Below, one piece after another: positions 34,127 to 42,598 of a stretch of 64,000 bases of DNA. The notes under the pieces are model-generated. The model made no database searches, was not told the origin of the DNA, and saw nothing but the letters and a program-made list of their open reading frames with translations. Where the stretch lies: NCBI GenBank assembly GCA_019420905.1, contig JAHZGH010000001.1, forward strand, positions 62,001 to 126,000, given 5' to 3'. The position numbers and the translations under genes are program-made. How positions within the stretch are numbered: position 1 is the stretch's first letter; each line of letters starts with the position of its first letter. This DNA comes from Succinivibrionaceae bacterium (GTDB lineage: Bacteria > Pseudomonadota > Gammaproteobacteria > Enterobacterales > Succinivibrionaceae).

Positions 34127-36703
34127 ATGAATATTAAAACTGCTTATAGCTTAGGGGTTACTATGCACAATACACAAAAGGATCAAATCAAAAAGCTTTT
34201 GCAGCTGAAAACCGCACCTAAAGGTGATATAGCTGCGGATATCAAAGTAGCCTTATATGTGGTTGCCTGTCTTTATCAATTTAATTTCAATAATGTCAAT
34301 AAGTTAGGAATGTGTGCTCAGCTTTTAGGAGCGGTTGGCTTTAAAGGGCATATAACTGATTACGGCATTGGCGAATATAAGCAGATATTAAATGAATTAG
34401 TTGCTTCAGGCTCACTGGTATCTTTGGGTAATTTTGATGTTTACGCTGCGCCAGAGCAAATTGTTAGTCTTAAAGCTGAGGTTAGGGCTAAGGAGATTGA
34501 CGAGGCTTTTGGTAAGAATAAGATTTATACTTTCTTTATCAGAACAGATAAAGGAGATGAATTAAATCTTTTTAGTAATATCCAGATCTTGCCTCATGAT
34601 GAGGTAGAAGTATTCTCTATTAAGGGGTCAGATAAGGCCTACGTAAATCGTTTGATAAAAAAGCGCTTATGTGTTTTAGGACGCTTGCAGTCTATAGGCA
34701 CTAAGGAGCGTTACGCTCGTTTGATGCCAGATGAGCCAAATTTACAAGGGTTGGAATTTTCCTTCATAAATAAAGCAGATTTAAATGGTGCTAAATCTGG
34801 CGATATTGTAATTGCTGAAATTGTTAAGCGTACGGGCAGGGGCTTTATTGTTAAGGTGCAACAAGTAGTACATGATATTGGCAATCTTAATAATGTGATT
34901 GTAATGGCTGTATTGCGTAATGATATTCCTAATACCTGGCCTGAAAATTTATCAAGAGTTTTGCCTCGCATACCAAGCGAAGTAAAAAAAGAAGAAACAA
35001 TAGGCCGTGTAGATTTAAGAGATCTGCCTTTGGTTACTATTGATGGCGAAGATGCCCGCGATTTTGATGATGCTGTGTATTGTAAAGCTGAAGGGAAGAA
35101 GTGGCGTCTGTTTGTGTCGATTGCTGATGTATCTTATTATGTTCGGCCAGGTACGCTTATAGATAAAGAAGCAGTATTTCGCTGCAATAGCTGTTATTTC
35201 CCAAATTATGTTATTCCAATGCTTCCAGAAAAGCTAAGCAACGGCATTTGCTCTCTTAATCCTAATGTTGATAGATTATGCATGACTTGCGAGATGATTA
35301 TCAACGCTAAGGGACAAATTGAGACATATCGCTTCTATCCTGCCGTAATGCGTTCGCATGCTCGACTTACCTATACAGAAGCATGGAAGATGATTTCTGA
35401 GGGAATTTCAGACATTCCAGAACATCAAAGCTTAATTTCTGATGTAAAAGAACTTTATAAGCTTTATGGTGCTTTAAAAGCAGATCGCAAGAGACGCGGC
35501 GGAATTAGTATTGAAAGTGAGGAATTGCATTTTATTTTTAATGAGAAGATGGAGATCGTTGGAGTTCAGCCTTTAGTACGCAATGATGCTCATATGCTGA
35601 TCGAAGAATGCATGATTGCAGCTAACGTAGCTGCTGCTACTTTTGTCTCTGAACATAATTATGAAACTCTCTATCGTATTCATGCTAAGCCTCCGATTAA
35701 GAAATTAGGTCTTTTGGCCGGACAGTTAGCTCGTTTTGGTTTGAGTTTAACAGGCGGAGAGGAACCTACTTCTCAGGACTTTGCAAAACTTGCTCAAGCT
35801 ATCGAAAATCGAGAGGATAAAAAAGTTATTAGTGAATTTATCTTACGCAGCATGGCTAAGGCGGAATATTCTCCTCAAAATATAGGTCATTTTGGCTTAG
35901 CTTTGCAAAAGTATGCTCATTTTACCTCTCCTATTCGTCGTTATGCAGATTTGCAATTGCATAGAGTTATTAAATTTATTCTAGAGAAAGAAGAGCATGC
36001 ATGGGGAAAGATAGGAGCTCGTTATTATAATAAGCCTGAGCTTTTGGCATTAGGATCTAAGTGCACTGAACGCGAGTTAGCTGCAGATACAGCGGAAAGA
36101 GAGGTTGATGCACAATTAGCCTGTGTTTATGCACAGCAATTTATAGGTGAAATTGTAGAGGGCACGATTACGGGCTGCTCATCTTTTGGCTTGTTTGTCC
36201 ATTTGGATAATATAGGCGCTGACGGCATGGTTTATATAGGTAATTTCTCAAGCTATATGAATTACAATGCCGTAAATCAGACTTTGGTGGATAGCTATAA
36301 TAAAGTTTATGCAATTGGCGATAAAATAAAAGTAATTGTTGGAGCTGTAGATGTTAATGAGCGCAAAATTGATCTTTTGCCTTTATCTAATCGCCCAAAT
36401 AAATCTCAATTGCGTAAGGGCCGTGATAAGCAATTAGCTCAGCAAGAGCGCTTGCGTCAGTTGGATGAAAATGTCAATAAAGAAGATCTTTTTGATAAGA
36501 TAGCACATATTTCTCGAGCTCAGGAAGCTCAAGCTCAAGATGAGGCTCCTCGAAAAATTCATGCTAGCGATGACTGGGGAGATGAATTGCTAATGTCAAA
36601 GCATTATGCAAATCCCTTAAAGATGCCTGATTCTGCTTTTGAAAATATTGGAGTTCTCAACGGTAGCTCATCTAAAGCTAAAAAGAAAAAACGTAAGAAC
36701 TAA
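34127..36703 (+). CDS. rnr: Ribonuclease R
   Basis: A 3'-5' hydrolytic exoribonuclease that degrades structured RNA and takes part in RNA quality control. The 858-residue protein has an N-terminal helix-turn-helix-like region (about 20-110), a cold-shock domain, the RNB catalytic domain (D-L-R-D-L-P-L-V-T-I-D-G-E-D-A-R-D-F-D-D with the four metal-binding Asp near 300-315), the H-F-T-S-P-I-R-R-Y-A-D signature near 605, an S1 domain near 675-760, and a basic Lys-rich tail. The start at 34127 gives the full length; an internal ATG at 34163, preceded by AGGGG, is an alternative. Forms an operon with rlmB, 12 nt downstream, as in E. coli. Confidence 0.96.
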   Translation: MNIKTAYSLGVTMHNTQKDQIKKLLQLKTAPKGDIAADIKVALYVVACLYQFNFNNVNKLGMCAQLLGAVGFKGHITDYGIGEYKQILNELVASGSLVSLGNFDVYAAPEQIVSLKAEVRAKEIDEAFGKNKIYTFFIRTDKGDELNLFSNIQILPHDEVEVFSIKGSDKAYVNRLIKKRLCVLGRLQSIGTKERYARLMPDEPNLQGLEFSFINKADLNGAKSGDIVIAEIVKRTGRGFIVKVQQVVHDIGNLNNVIVMAVLRNDIPNTWPENLSRVLPRIPSEVKKEETIGRVDLRDLPLVTIDGEDARDFDDAVYCKAEGKKWRLFVSIADVSYYVRPGTLIDKEAVFRCNSCYFPNYVIPMLPEKLSNGICSLNPNVDRLCMTCEMIINAKGQIETYRFYPAVMRSHARLTYTEAWKMISEGISDIPEHQSLISDVKELYKLYGALKADRKRRGGISIESEELHFIFNEKMEIVGVQPLVRNDAHMLIEECMIAANVAAATFVSEHNYETLYRIHAKPPIKKLGLLAGQLARFGLSLTGGEEPTSQDFAKLAQAIENREDKKVISEFILRSMAKAEYSPQNIGHFGLALQKYAHFTSPIRRYADLQLHRVIKFILEKEEHAWGKIGARYYNKPELLALGSKCTERELAADTAEREVDAQLACVYAQQFIGEIVEGTITGCSSFGLFVHLDNIGADGMVYIGNFSSYMNYNAVNQTLVDSYNKVYAIGDKIKVIVGAVDVNERKIDLLPLSNRPNKSQLRKGRDKQLAQQERLRQLDENVNKEDLFDKIAHISRAQEAQAQDEAPRKIHASDDWGDELLMSKHYANPLKMPDSAFENIGVLNGSSSKAKKKKRKN

Positions 36704-36715
36704 TGGATTAAGATA

Positions 36716-37483
36716 ATGCGTATTCAAAAAAATAAAAAATCAAATCGAGAGATTGTTTATGGTATAAACGCTGTAGCCGGAGCTATTGAGTCTATGCCGG
36801 AGAAAATCACTGCAGCTTGGATTGTAAAAGGACGTGAAGAAGATCGCCGCATCAGCAATATTGAAAAGGCCTTATTACAAAATGGAATAAAGCCTCAGAT
36901 CGCTATGCGTCATTTTTTAGACGAAAAGACAGAGAATGGCGTGCATCAGGGAGTAGTTCTGGAGATTTTAGCTTCAGCTCCTAAAGGTGATAAATATCTT
37001 GCTGATTTGCTTTTACAGTTAGAAGATCAAAATCAGCTTTATCTTGTTTTAGATGGAGTTACCGATCCGCGCAATTTAGGCGCTGCTATGCGTTCAGCTT
37101 GGGCTTTCGGGGTAAATGCCGTGATTGTTCCTAAAGATAATTCTGCACCCCTAACGCCGGTTGCCAGAAAAGCTGCAGATGGTGCAGCCGAGGTCGTGCC
37201 GTTAATTGCTGTAACTAATTTGGCACGCACCTTAGAGCTTTTAAAGGAACACAATATAGAGGTTATAGGCCTTGCAGGCGAGGCAGCGTCTGATATCCAG
37301 CAATACGATTTTCAAAAACGTACAGCTTTAGTAATGGGCTCTGAAGAAAGCGGCATGCGCCATTTAACTCGTGAAAAATGCGATGCGGCTGTTAAAATAC
37401 CTATGTCTGAAGGAGTTGAATCTTTAAATGTTTCCGTAGCAGCCGGCATAGCTTTATACGAAGTTAAGCGTCAGCTACAGTAA
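36716..37483 (+). CDS. rlmB: 23S rRNA 2'-O-ribose G2251 methyltransferase RlmB
   Basis: SPOUT-class (TrmH family) methyltransferase of 255 residues. The N-terminal substrate-binding domain opens with V-Y-G-I-N-A-V. The three SPOUT motifs are D-G-V-T-D-P-R-N-L-G-A, A-L-V-M-G-S-E-E-S-G-M, and I-P-M-S-E-G-V-E-S-L-N-V-S-V-A. It uses SAM and acts on the peptidyl-transferase loop of 23S rRNA. Follows rnr in the same operon and ends at a good terminator. Confidence 0.96.
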   Translation: MRIQKNKKSNREIVYGINAVAGAIESMPEKITAAWIVKGREEDRRISNIEKALLQNGIKPQIAMRHFLDEKTENGVHQGVVLEILASAPKGDKYLADLLLQLEDQNQLYLVLDGVTDPRNLGAAMRSAWAFGVNAVIVPKDNSAPLTPVARKAADGAAEVVPLIAVTNLARTLELLKEHNIEVIGLAGEAASDIQQYDFQKRTALVMGSEESGMRHLTREKCDAAVKIPMSEGVESLNVSVAAGIALYEVKRQLQ

Positions 37484-37498
37484 TTTTTTTATCATCTT

Positions 37499-37523
37499 AA
37501 AAGCGCTGTTAAAGCGCTTTTTT
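37499..37523 (+). terminator. Terminator of the rnr-rlmB operon
   Basis: The 8-bp stem AAAGCGCT / AGCGCTTT is followed by six T, 16 nt after the rlmB stop. Confidence 0.9.
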
Positions 37524-37594
37524 ATGCTTAAAGCTTTAGTATGTCTCTGGCTTAAATTTATAAAAATTTTTGCTGCAATAATCTAAAAAAAGAC

Positions 37595-37622
37595 TTGCTA
37601 ATAGTGCGTAAAAGTCTATAAT
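37595..37622 (+). promoter_or_regulatory. Promoter of the rpsF-rpsR-rplI operon
   Basis: TTGCTA at 37595-37600 and consensus TATAAT at 37617-37622 with a 16-nt spacer, about 96 nt upstream of rpsF. Confidence 0.75.
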
Positions 37623-37666
37623 AGTTGCACTCAGTCATGTGGTTTTTAGACTACATAAGCTTCCTT

Positions 37667-37694
37667 GTCTGATAATTTGACTGATTTATCAGAC
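37667..37694 (+). promoter_or_regulatory. Leader hairpin upstream of rpsF
   Basis: A perfect 9-bp stem (GTCTGATAA with TTATCAGAC, 10-nt loop) in the 5' leader, followed by TCCGTAAGGGG before the start. S6:S18 is known to repress this operon through a leader structure containing a CCG element in many bacteria. This hairpin is a candidate, but I could not match the described motif exactly. Confidence 0.4.
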
Positions 37695-37718
37695 TATTAA
37701 TCCGTAAGGGGCATTTTA

Positions 37719-38147
37719 ATGCGTAACTACGAAATTGTTTTTTTGGTACATCCGGATCAGTCAGATCAGGTACCAGGTATGATCGAGCGCTATAAGAGCG
37801 AAATCGAGAAGACTGGCGGTAAAGTACACCGTCTTGAAAATTGGGGTCGTCGTCAGCTGGCTTACCCTATTCAGAAATTACACAAGGCTCATTATGTTTT
37901 AATGAACATTGAAGCCTCTCAGGAAGCTATCGATGCTATCGAAGAAAACTTCCGTTACAATGATGCTGTAATTCGTAACCTCGTTCTGCGTACCGAAGAG
38001 CCGGTAACTGAGCAGTCCCCGATGATGAAGGCTCGTGATGAGCGTCGTCCGCGTGACGAAGAAGCAGAGCATGCTGCTCAAAAAGTTGAGGCTGAGGCTG
38101 TTGAGACTGAAGTTGCTGAGCAAGCTGCTGAAGCTCAGGCTGAATAA
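37719..38147 (+). CDS. rpsF: 30S ribosomal protein S6
   Basis: Ribosomal protein of 142 residues. It begins M-R-N-Y-E-I-V-F-L-V-H-P-D-Q-S, with R-L-E-N-W-G-R-R-Q-L-A-Y-P-I and F-N/R-Y-N-D-A-V-I-R strands as in S6. The C-terminal ~40 residues are a Glu/Ala-rich acidic tail, longer than in E. coli S6. Codon use is highly biased and richer in GC than the neighbours. First gene of the operon; priB, which lies between rpsF and rpsR in enterobacteria, is absent here. Confidence 0.97.
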   Translation: MRNYEIVFLVHPDQSDQVPGMIERYKSEIEKTGGKVHRLENWGRRQLAYPIQKLHKAHYVLMNIEASQEAIDAIEENFRYNDAVIRNLVLRTEEPVTEQSPMMKARDERRPRDEEAEHAAQKVEAEAVETEVAEQAAEAQAE

Positions 38148-38158
38148 GGAGAATTACC

Positions 38159-38389
38159 ATGGCTCATTATTTTCACCGTCGTAAGTTCTGCCGTTTTACT
38201 GCAGAAGGCGTAACTGAGATCGATTACAAAGACGTTGCTCTTTTAAAGAACTATATTACCGAGTCTGGTAAGATTGTTCCTAGCCGTATCACCGGTACTA
38301 GCGCTAAGTATCAGCGCCAGCTCGCTACTGCTATTAAGCGTGCTCGTTATTTGGCTTTATTGCCTTACACTGATTTACAAGGCCGCTAA
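38159..38389 (+). CDS. rpsR: 30S ribosomal protein S18
   Basis: A 76-residue basic protein with the S18 pattern: F-H-R-R-K-F-C-R-F-T, then D-Y-K-D, then G-K-I-V-P-S-R-I-T-G-T, and K-R-A-R-Y-L-A-L-L-P-Y at the end. It binds 16S rRNA next to S6. Follows rpsF after 11 nt with an AAGGAG box. Confidence 0.98.
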   Translation: MAHYFHRRKFCRFTAEGVTEIDYKDVALLKNYITESGKIVPSRITGTSAKYQRQLATAIKRARYLALLPYTDLQGR

Positions 38390-38408
38390 CTGATATAGGA
38401 AGTACATA

Positions 38409-38861
38409 ATGGAAGTTATTCTGTTAGATAAGATTGCCCATTTAGGTGGTCTTGGTGATAAGGTTAAAGTTCGCAATGGTTTTGCTCGTAACTACTTATT
38501 ACCTCAGAAAAAGGCTGTTCTCGCTAACAAAGAGAACTTAGCTAAGTTTGAAGCTCAGCGCGCTGAGCTTGAGGCTCGTATTGCAGCTGAGTTAAAGGCT
38601 GCCACTGAGCGTGCTGAAGCTATTAATGCTATTGGTAAGTTTACCATCTCTGCTTTAGCTGGTGATGAAGGCAAGCTCTTCGGCTCCGTTGGAACTCGCG
38701 ATATTGCTGAGACCGTTACTGCTGCTGGCGTAGCAATTCATAAGTCTGAAGTTCGTTTACCTGAGGGTGTATTACGTTCTGTTGGTGAGTATACCATCGC
38801 CTTACAGTTACATCCTGATGTAAAGGTTGACATTACTTTAGAGATTGTTCCTAGCAAATAA
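38409..38861 (+). CDS. rplI: 50S ribosomal protein L9
   Basis: A 150-residue elongated ribosomal protein. The N-terminal domain is M-E-V-I-L-L-D-K-I-A-H-L-G, then V-R-N-G-F-A-R-N-Y-L-L-P. A long connecting helix rich in Ala/Glu spans residues 40-75, with the C-terminal domain after it. Last gene of the ribosomal operon. Confidence 0.98.
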   Translation: MEVILLDKIAHLGGLGDKVKVRNGFARNYLLPQKKAVLANKENLAKFEAQRAELEARIAAELKAATERAEAINAIGKFTISALAGDEGKLFGSVGTRDIAETVTAAGVAIHKSEVRLPEGVLRSVGEYTIALQLHPDVKVDITLEIVPSK

Positions 38862-38882
38862 TTATAGTTAGGGACATAAAGC

Positions 38883-38912
38883 AAAGGGCTCGTAGAGATA
38901 CGGGCCTTTTTT
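38883..38912 (+). terminator. Terminator of the rpsF-rpsR-rplI operon
   Basis: Stem of 11 pairs with one bulge (AAAGG...CGTA with TACGGGCC...), GAGA loop, then six T. Confidence 0.85.
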
Positions 38913-38972
38913 GTATCAGTTTTTTTTAGTAAAATAAAGACTTATTTTTCTTTTAATCAATAAGTTCAGTTT

Positions 38973-39839
38973 ATGCATAGTCTTGTCAACAAGGGATCAT
39001 ATAAGCCTTTTATTAAGTGGGCTGGGGGTAAAAGCCATAGCGTTAATAAATTACTCCCGTTATTTCCGCAGAATATTGATACCTATGTTGAACCATTTGT
39101 AGGCTCTGGAGCTTTGTATTTTAAAGTTAATTTTAAGAGAGCCATTATAAATGATTTAAATTATGAGCTTATTTGTGCTTATCGGCAGGTACGGGATAAT
39201 TTAGAGCAGTTAAAAACAATCCTGCGTACTTTTAAGTATGATAAAGAGATGTTTTTAGAAGTTAGGGCATGGGATCGCAGTGCTGATTTTAAAGATAAGT
39301 CTGAACTTTATCATGCTGCTCGTTTAATTTATTTAATTAAGACCTGTTATAACGGCTTGTATCGGGTTAATTCTAAAAATCATTTTAATACCCCATTTGG
39401 CAAATCATTAAAACCTAAAATATGTGATGAAGAGGTGTTAAATAGATGTTCGGAGTATTTAAATAAATTTAATACAGAGATTTATAATCTTTCCTATTAT
39501 GATCTGTTAGATAAAATCCCAAAGGGAGCTTTTGTCTATTTAGATCCTCCTTACCATCCATTGTCGCAAACTTCAAATTTTACTAGCTATCAAAGCTCTT
39601 CTTGGTCAGCAGCTCATCAAGAGCAATTATTTAGATTTTGCAAGGAACTGCATAAAAAAGGTATTAAATTTATGCAGAGCAATTCTTCCTCTGAATTTAT
39701 TATTGATTTATATAAAAAAGATTTCAGAATTGATTTTATTGAAGTAGCTAGGTGTATAAATTCAAATATCAAAAAGAGACACGCTGTTAAAGAAGTCGTG
39801 ATTATGAATTACGATAAAAAAGGAAAAGTGTTATCTTAA
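38973..39839 (+). CDS. dam: Orphan adenine-N6 DNA methyltransferase, Dam/DpnM family
   Basis: A 288-residue alpha-class methyltransferase. The SAM site is F-I-K-W-A-G-G-K near residue 13, with P-F-V-G-S-G-A-L-Y-F, and the catalytic D-P-P-Y is at about residue 190. The stretch P-L-S-Q-T-S-N-F-T-S-Y and the later Q-S-N-S-S-S-E match the DpnM-type GATC methylases of restriction systems more than the enterobacterial Dam. No restriction endonuclease is adjacent, so it is solitary here. GATC specificity is inferred from family. It acts on DNA as a maintenance or regulatory methylase. Confidence 0.9.
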   Translation: MHSLVNKGSYKPFIKWAGGKSHSVNKLLPLFPQNIDTYVEPFVGSGALYFKVNFKRAIINDLNYELICAYRQVRDNLEQLKTILRTFKYDKEMFLEVRAWDRSADFKDKSELYHAARLIYLIKTCYNGLYRVNSKNHFNTPFGKSLKPKICDEEVLNRCSEYLNKFNTEIYNLSYYDLLDKIPKGAFVYLDPPYHPLSQTSNFTSYQSSSWSAAHQEQLFRFCKELHKKGIKFMQSNSSSEFIIDLYKKDFRIDFIEVARCINSNIKKRHAVKEVVIMNYDKKGKVLS

Positions 39840-39867
39840 AGAGTAGATTTTTCAATGTACGTTGATT

Positions 39868-39890
39868 TCTGCCTCTAGGATAGAGGCAGA
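39868..39890. terminator. Inverted repeat between dam and sanA
   Basis: A perfect 10-bp stem with GGA loop between two converging genes. It lacks a strong T run on either side, so it may be a weak terminator or a 3'-end stabiliser. Confidence 0.5.
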
Positions 39891-39900
39891 CTATCTTAAT

Positions 39901-41001
39901 TTACCAATAATCCCAAGGATCACCGTAAAAGTTTTTGATATCCTTACGAATGCGGCGCTGCTTAGAAGGAGAGTTATCTTTTGTATTTTCCTGGGGATCA
40001 ATGTAGGTTTTCTCTCCGTTTGAAAGACTTTCTGCAGCTGTTTCTTTAGAATCTTCTAAAGCTTGATTTTGCTCTTCAGTAAAGAATTGAGCTTGCAGCA
40101 GCTCGTCTTCACGGCTTGTAGATAAATCCTTGCTGCTGTCTGACATTTTTTCTAAAGCTACCTGATAACGGGCGCTGTTGGTAGGTTTTTTAGCAATTAT
40201 CTTTAATCGCTCAAATTCTAAATTTTCTTTTAGAGTCTGAGCATTATCAGTAGTTTTTTTAATCTTAGAAGTTCTAAGTCTAGGTTTATTTGACACCTCC
40301 TTAGGCAAGGGAGCAGAGCCTATAGTGATCGGCTCTCCTAGAAAATGCGGCTGAGTATTTAAAAAGTATACATCCATAATGCATTTAATGCGGGCAAAGA
40401 TTTCTCGAATAGCAACTTTTGACAAGAAACCGTAATCAGGTGTTATGGCATTATAGCCAACAGCATTTATACCGTTATTATCGGCAATAAACAAAGCCCT
40501 TTCATTATGGAATTCTTGAGAAATAATGGTAAAGTTTTGTTGCAGAAAAACCTTATTAGCACGAATAATGCTGTCTAGGGTGCTGATGCCTGCAAAGTCA
40601 AAGACTATATGCTTAGGATCTACGCCAGCTCTTATCAAAGCTCTTTGCATATGCCGAGGCTCATTATAAGATTCATGGCGATTATCCCCGGACACTAATA
40701 TATAGTCTATTTTATGGGCGTTATAAAGTTCAACTGCAGCTAAGATCCTATAGGTAAAGTAATCATTAGGTTCACCTGAACTGTACGTAGGAGAAGTTCC
40801 AAGGAGCAGTCCGACTTTATTATGAGGCAGATCATTAATATTTTCATAGGTTTTAAAGCTGTAGCTTGAAATCCTAAACAAAGCCAACATGACAAAGATG
40901 GAGAAGATTAAAATTGCTACTATAAATAAGTAACTTAAGATCTTCATGAAAGAGGAGAGATCATGTCCGAAAATCTCTTCTCGCTCGCTGTACTTTCTCA
41001 C
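39901..41001 (-). CDS. sanA: SanA/YdcF-like DUF218 membrane protein with long C-terminal extension
   Basis: A 366-residue envelope protein. One N-terminal helix (about 17-45) is followed by the DUF218 fold: V-G-L-L-L-G-T near 63, Y-R-I-L-A-A-V-E-L-Y, L-V-S-G-D-N, and I-I-S-Q-E-F-H-N-E-R-A-L, as in E. coli SanA, which helps maintain the permeability barrier. From about residue 235 an extra ~130 residues are charged and apparently disordered (Lys, Glu, Ser rich), ending D-P-W-D-Y-W. E. coli SanA is about 239 residues, so this tail is additional. Follows ybeD by 9 nt in the same direction. Confidence 0.85.
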   Translation of the reverse strand: MRKYSEREEIFGHDLSSFMKILSYLFIVAILIFSIFVMLALFRISSYSFKTYENINDLPHNKVGLLLGTSPTYSSGEPNDYFTYRILAAVELYNAHKIDYILVSGDNRHESYNEPRHMQRALIRAGVDPKHIVFDFAGISTLDSIIRANKVFLQQNFTIISQEFHNERALFIADNNGINAVGYNAITPDYGFLSKVAIREIFARIKCIMDVYFLNTQPHFLGEPITIGSAPLPKEVSNKPRLRTSKIKKTTDNAQTLKENLEFERLKIIAKKPTNSARYQVALEKMSDSSKDLSTSREDELLQAQFFTEEQNQALEDSKETAAESLSNGEKTYIDPQENTKDNSPSKQRRIRKDIKNFYGDPWDYW

Positions 41002-41010
41002 TTAGTAATC

Positions 41011-41295
41011 CTAGATAATATGTTTAACGCAGTTTAAAGCTCCAACTTTTTCATATACGCTTTGTAAATGAGCTGGAGATTTAATTCTGACCGGCACAGT
41101 ATAGGAAATATATTGTCCATTTCGGCTTTTGCGTGCTGGAGCGGTGATCTTTTTAAAGCTGCCTTGTTCAATACTGTTGCAGACATTTTCTATTTGATAG
41201 AGAGCATCTGCTGCGCTTGCTTCCACAATAATTCTAAAATCTATAGTAGCAGGGAAGTCGATTAATTTTTTTAGTTTCTGATAAGCATCTGACAT
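41011..41295 (-). CDS. ybeD: YbeD-type DUF493 protein
   Basis: A 94-residue small protein with the regulatory ACT-like fold of the YbeD family (L-I-D-F-P-A-T-I-D-F-R-I-I-V near the start, Y-I-S-Y-T-V-P-V-R-I-K-S near 70). Function in E. coli is unsettled. Its place right after dacA is the enterobacterial order dacA-ybeD. lipB, next in E. coli, is absent and sanA is found instead. Confidence 0.92.
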   Translation of the reverse strand: MSDAYQKLKKLIDFPATIDFRIIVEASAADALYQIENVCNSIEQGSFKKITAPARKSRNGQYISYTVPVRIKSPAHLQSVYEKVGALNCVKHII

Positions 41296-42582
41296 TTATT
41301 GTGCTCCTTGATTATCAGCTTTGTTGTCAGAGATAAAGAACATTACAATGCGATCCCAAGCTTTATCAAAGAAACTGCCTTCAGCGATATTCTCAAGAGC
41401 CACTAAAGGAGCTGAGGTTAGGATCATATCATCTAGCTTGACATCAATGACGCCTAGAGGGGTTCCGGCTTTAATTGGAGCTACAAAAGTTGATTGAGTC
41501 AATCGATAGCTAATCTTAAGCTTATTTTGACGTCCGCGCGGAATAAGTAAGCTTAAGTCACTGCTTAAGCCTAATTTTATAGAGTTTTGATTACCCATTC
41601 TTACAGTACGCTCTAACAGAGGTACCCCGGCTTTATATGGGGTATATTGCTCAAAATAGCGGAACCCATAACTCAATAAAGCTTTACAATATGAGGCTCT
41701 TAATTTTTCTGATTTAGCGCCGATTACAGTGGCGATGAGACGAGAAGAACCTTCTAATGCAGAAGCAACTAAGTTGTAGCCTACCTGAGAGAGATGACCT
41801 GTTTTAATGCCATCAACATGCATTGACGTATCCCAAAGCAAGCGGTTGCGGTTAATCTGCTTAATGCCGTTAAAGCTGAATTCCTTTTGACTGTAGATAG
41901 CATATTCTTCAGGTAAGTCGCGAATTAGAGCTCTGCCTAAAAGGGCCATATCATAAGCTGTGGAATAGTTTTCCTCGTCAAAAAGACCGTGAACATTAGA
42001 GAAGTGGGTGTTCTTTAGGCCTAATTTTTGCGCATAAGTATTCATAACGCTGACAAAGCCTTCCTGAGTACCAGCCAAATGGATGGCCATGGCAACGCAG
42101 GCGTCATTACCTGATTGAATAATAATGCCTTTGACAAGATCACCGACTTTAATTGTTTTACCTACCTCAATAAACATCTTTGAGGAATCATTGTAATTTT
42201 TTGACCAAGCCTCCTCGGTAATAACAACGTCATCATCCATATGCAATCTGCCAGCTTTAAGCTCCATGCCGATTACATATGAAGTCATCATTTTAGTTAA
42301 GGAAGCCGGCCATATGCGCTCCTGGCTATTTTTTTCAGTGATCACGCGTCCTGAATAATAGTCCATTAATACCCAGGCTTGAGCTTCAAATGAAGGCGGC
42401 TCAGGAATTACAATTGGAGCTGGTTGAGCTGGTGCTAAGCTTGCTCCTGCAGAGGCGGCTACGGCAGGATTTTGATTTGCTCTTATCTGAGCAAAAGGAT
42501 CTGGAATTGCCTCATCGGCAGCATAGGTTAAGCAAGATGAAAAAATAAAGCCTAAGAAAAGTCCTTTGATTAGCTTATACAT
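41296..42582 (-). CDS. dacA: D-alanyl-D-alanine carboxypeptidase (PBP5/6 type)
   Basis: Trims terminal D-Ala from peptidoglycan side chains in the periplasm. The 428-residue precursor has a signal peptide (1-20), an extra linker rich in Pro/Ala (30-60), then S-L-T-K (SxxK, near 93), S-G-N (near 157), and K-T-G (near 260). The C-terminal beta domain (about 325-410) is followed by a short amphipathic tail that would dock on the membrane. Next to rlpA upstream and ybeD downstream. Confidence 0.94.
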   Translation of the reverse strand: MYKLIKGLFLGFIFSSCLTYAADEAIPDPFAQIRANQNPAVAASAGASLAPAQPAPIVIPEPPSFEAQAWVLMDYYSGRVITEKNSQERIWPASLTKMMTSYVIGMELKAGRLHMDDDVVITEEAWSKNYNDSSKMFIEVGKTIKVGDLVKGIIIQSGNDACVAMAIHLAGTQEGFVSVMNTYAQKLGLKNTHFSNVHGLFDEENYSTAYDMALLGRALIRDLPEEYAIYSQKEFSFNGIKQINRNRLLWDTSMHVDGIKTGHLSQVGYNLVASALEGSSRLIATVIGAKSEKLRASYCKALLSYGFRYFEQYTPYKAGVPLLERTVRMGNQNSIKLGLSSDLSLLIPRGRQNKLKISYRLTQSTFVAPIKAGTPLGVIDVKLDDMILTSAPLVALENIAEGSFFDKAWDRIVMFFISDNKADNQGAQ

Positions 42583-42598
42583 TTATGAATAATAACCT

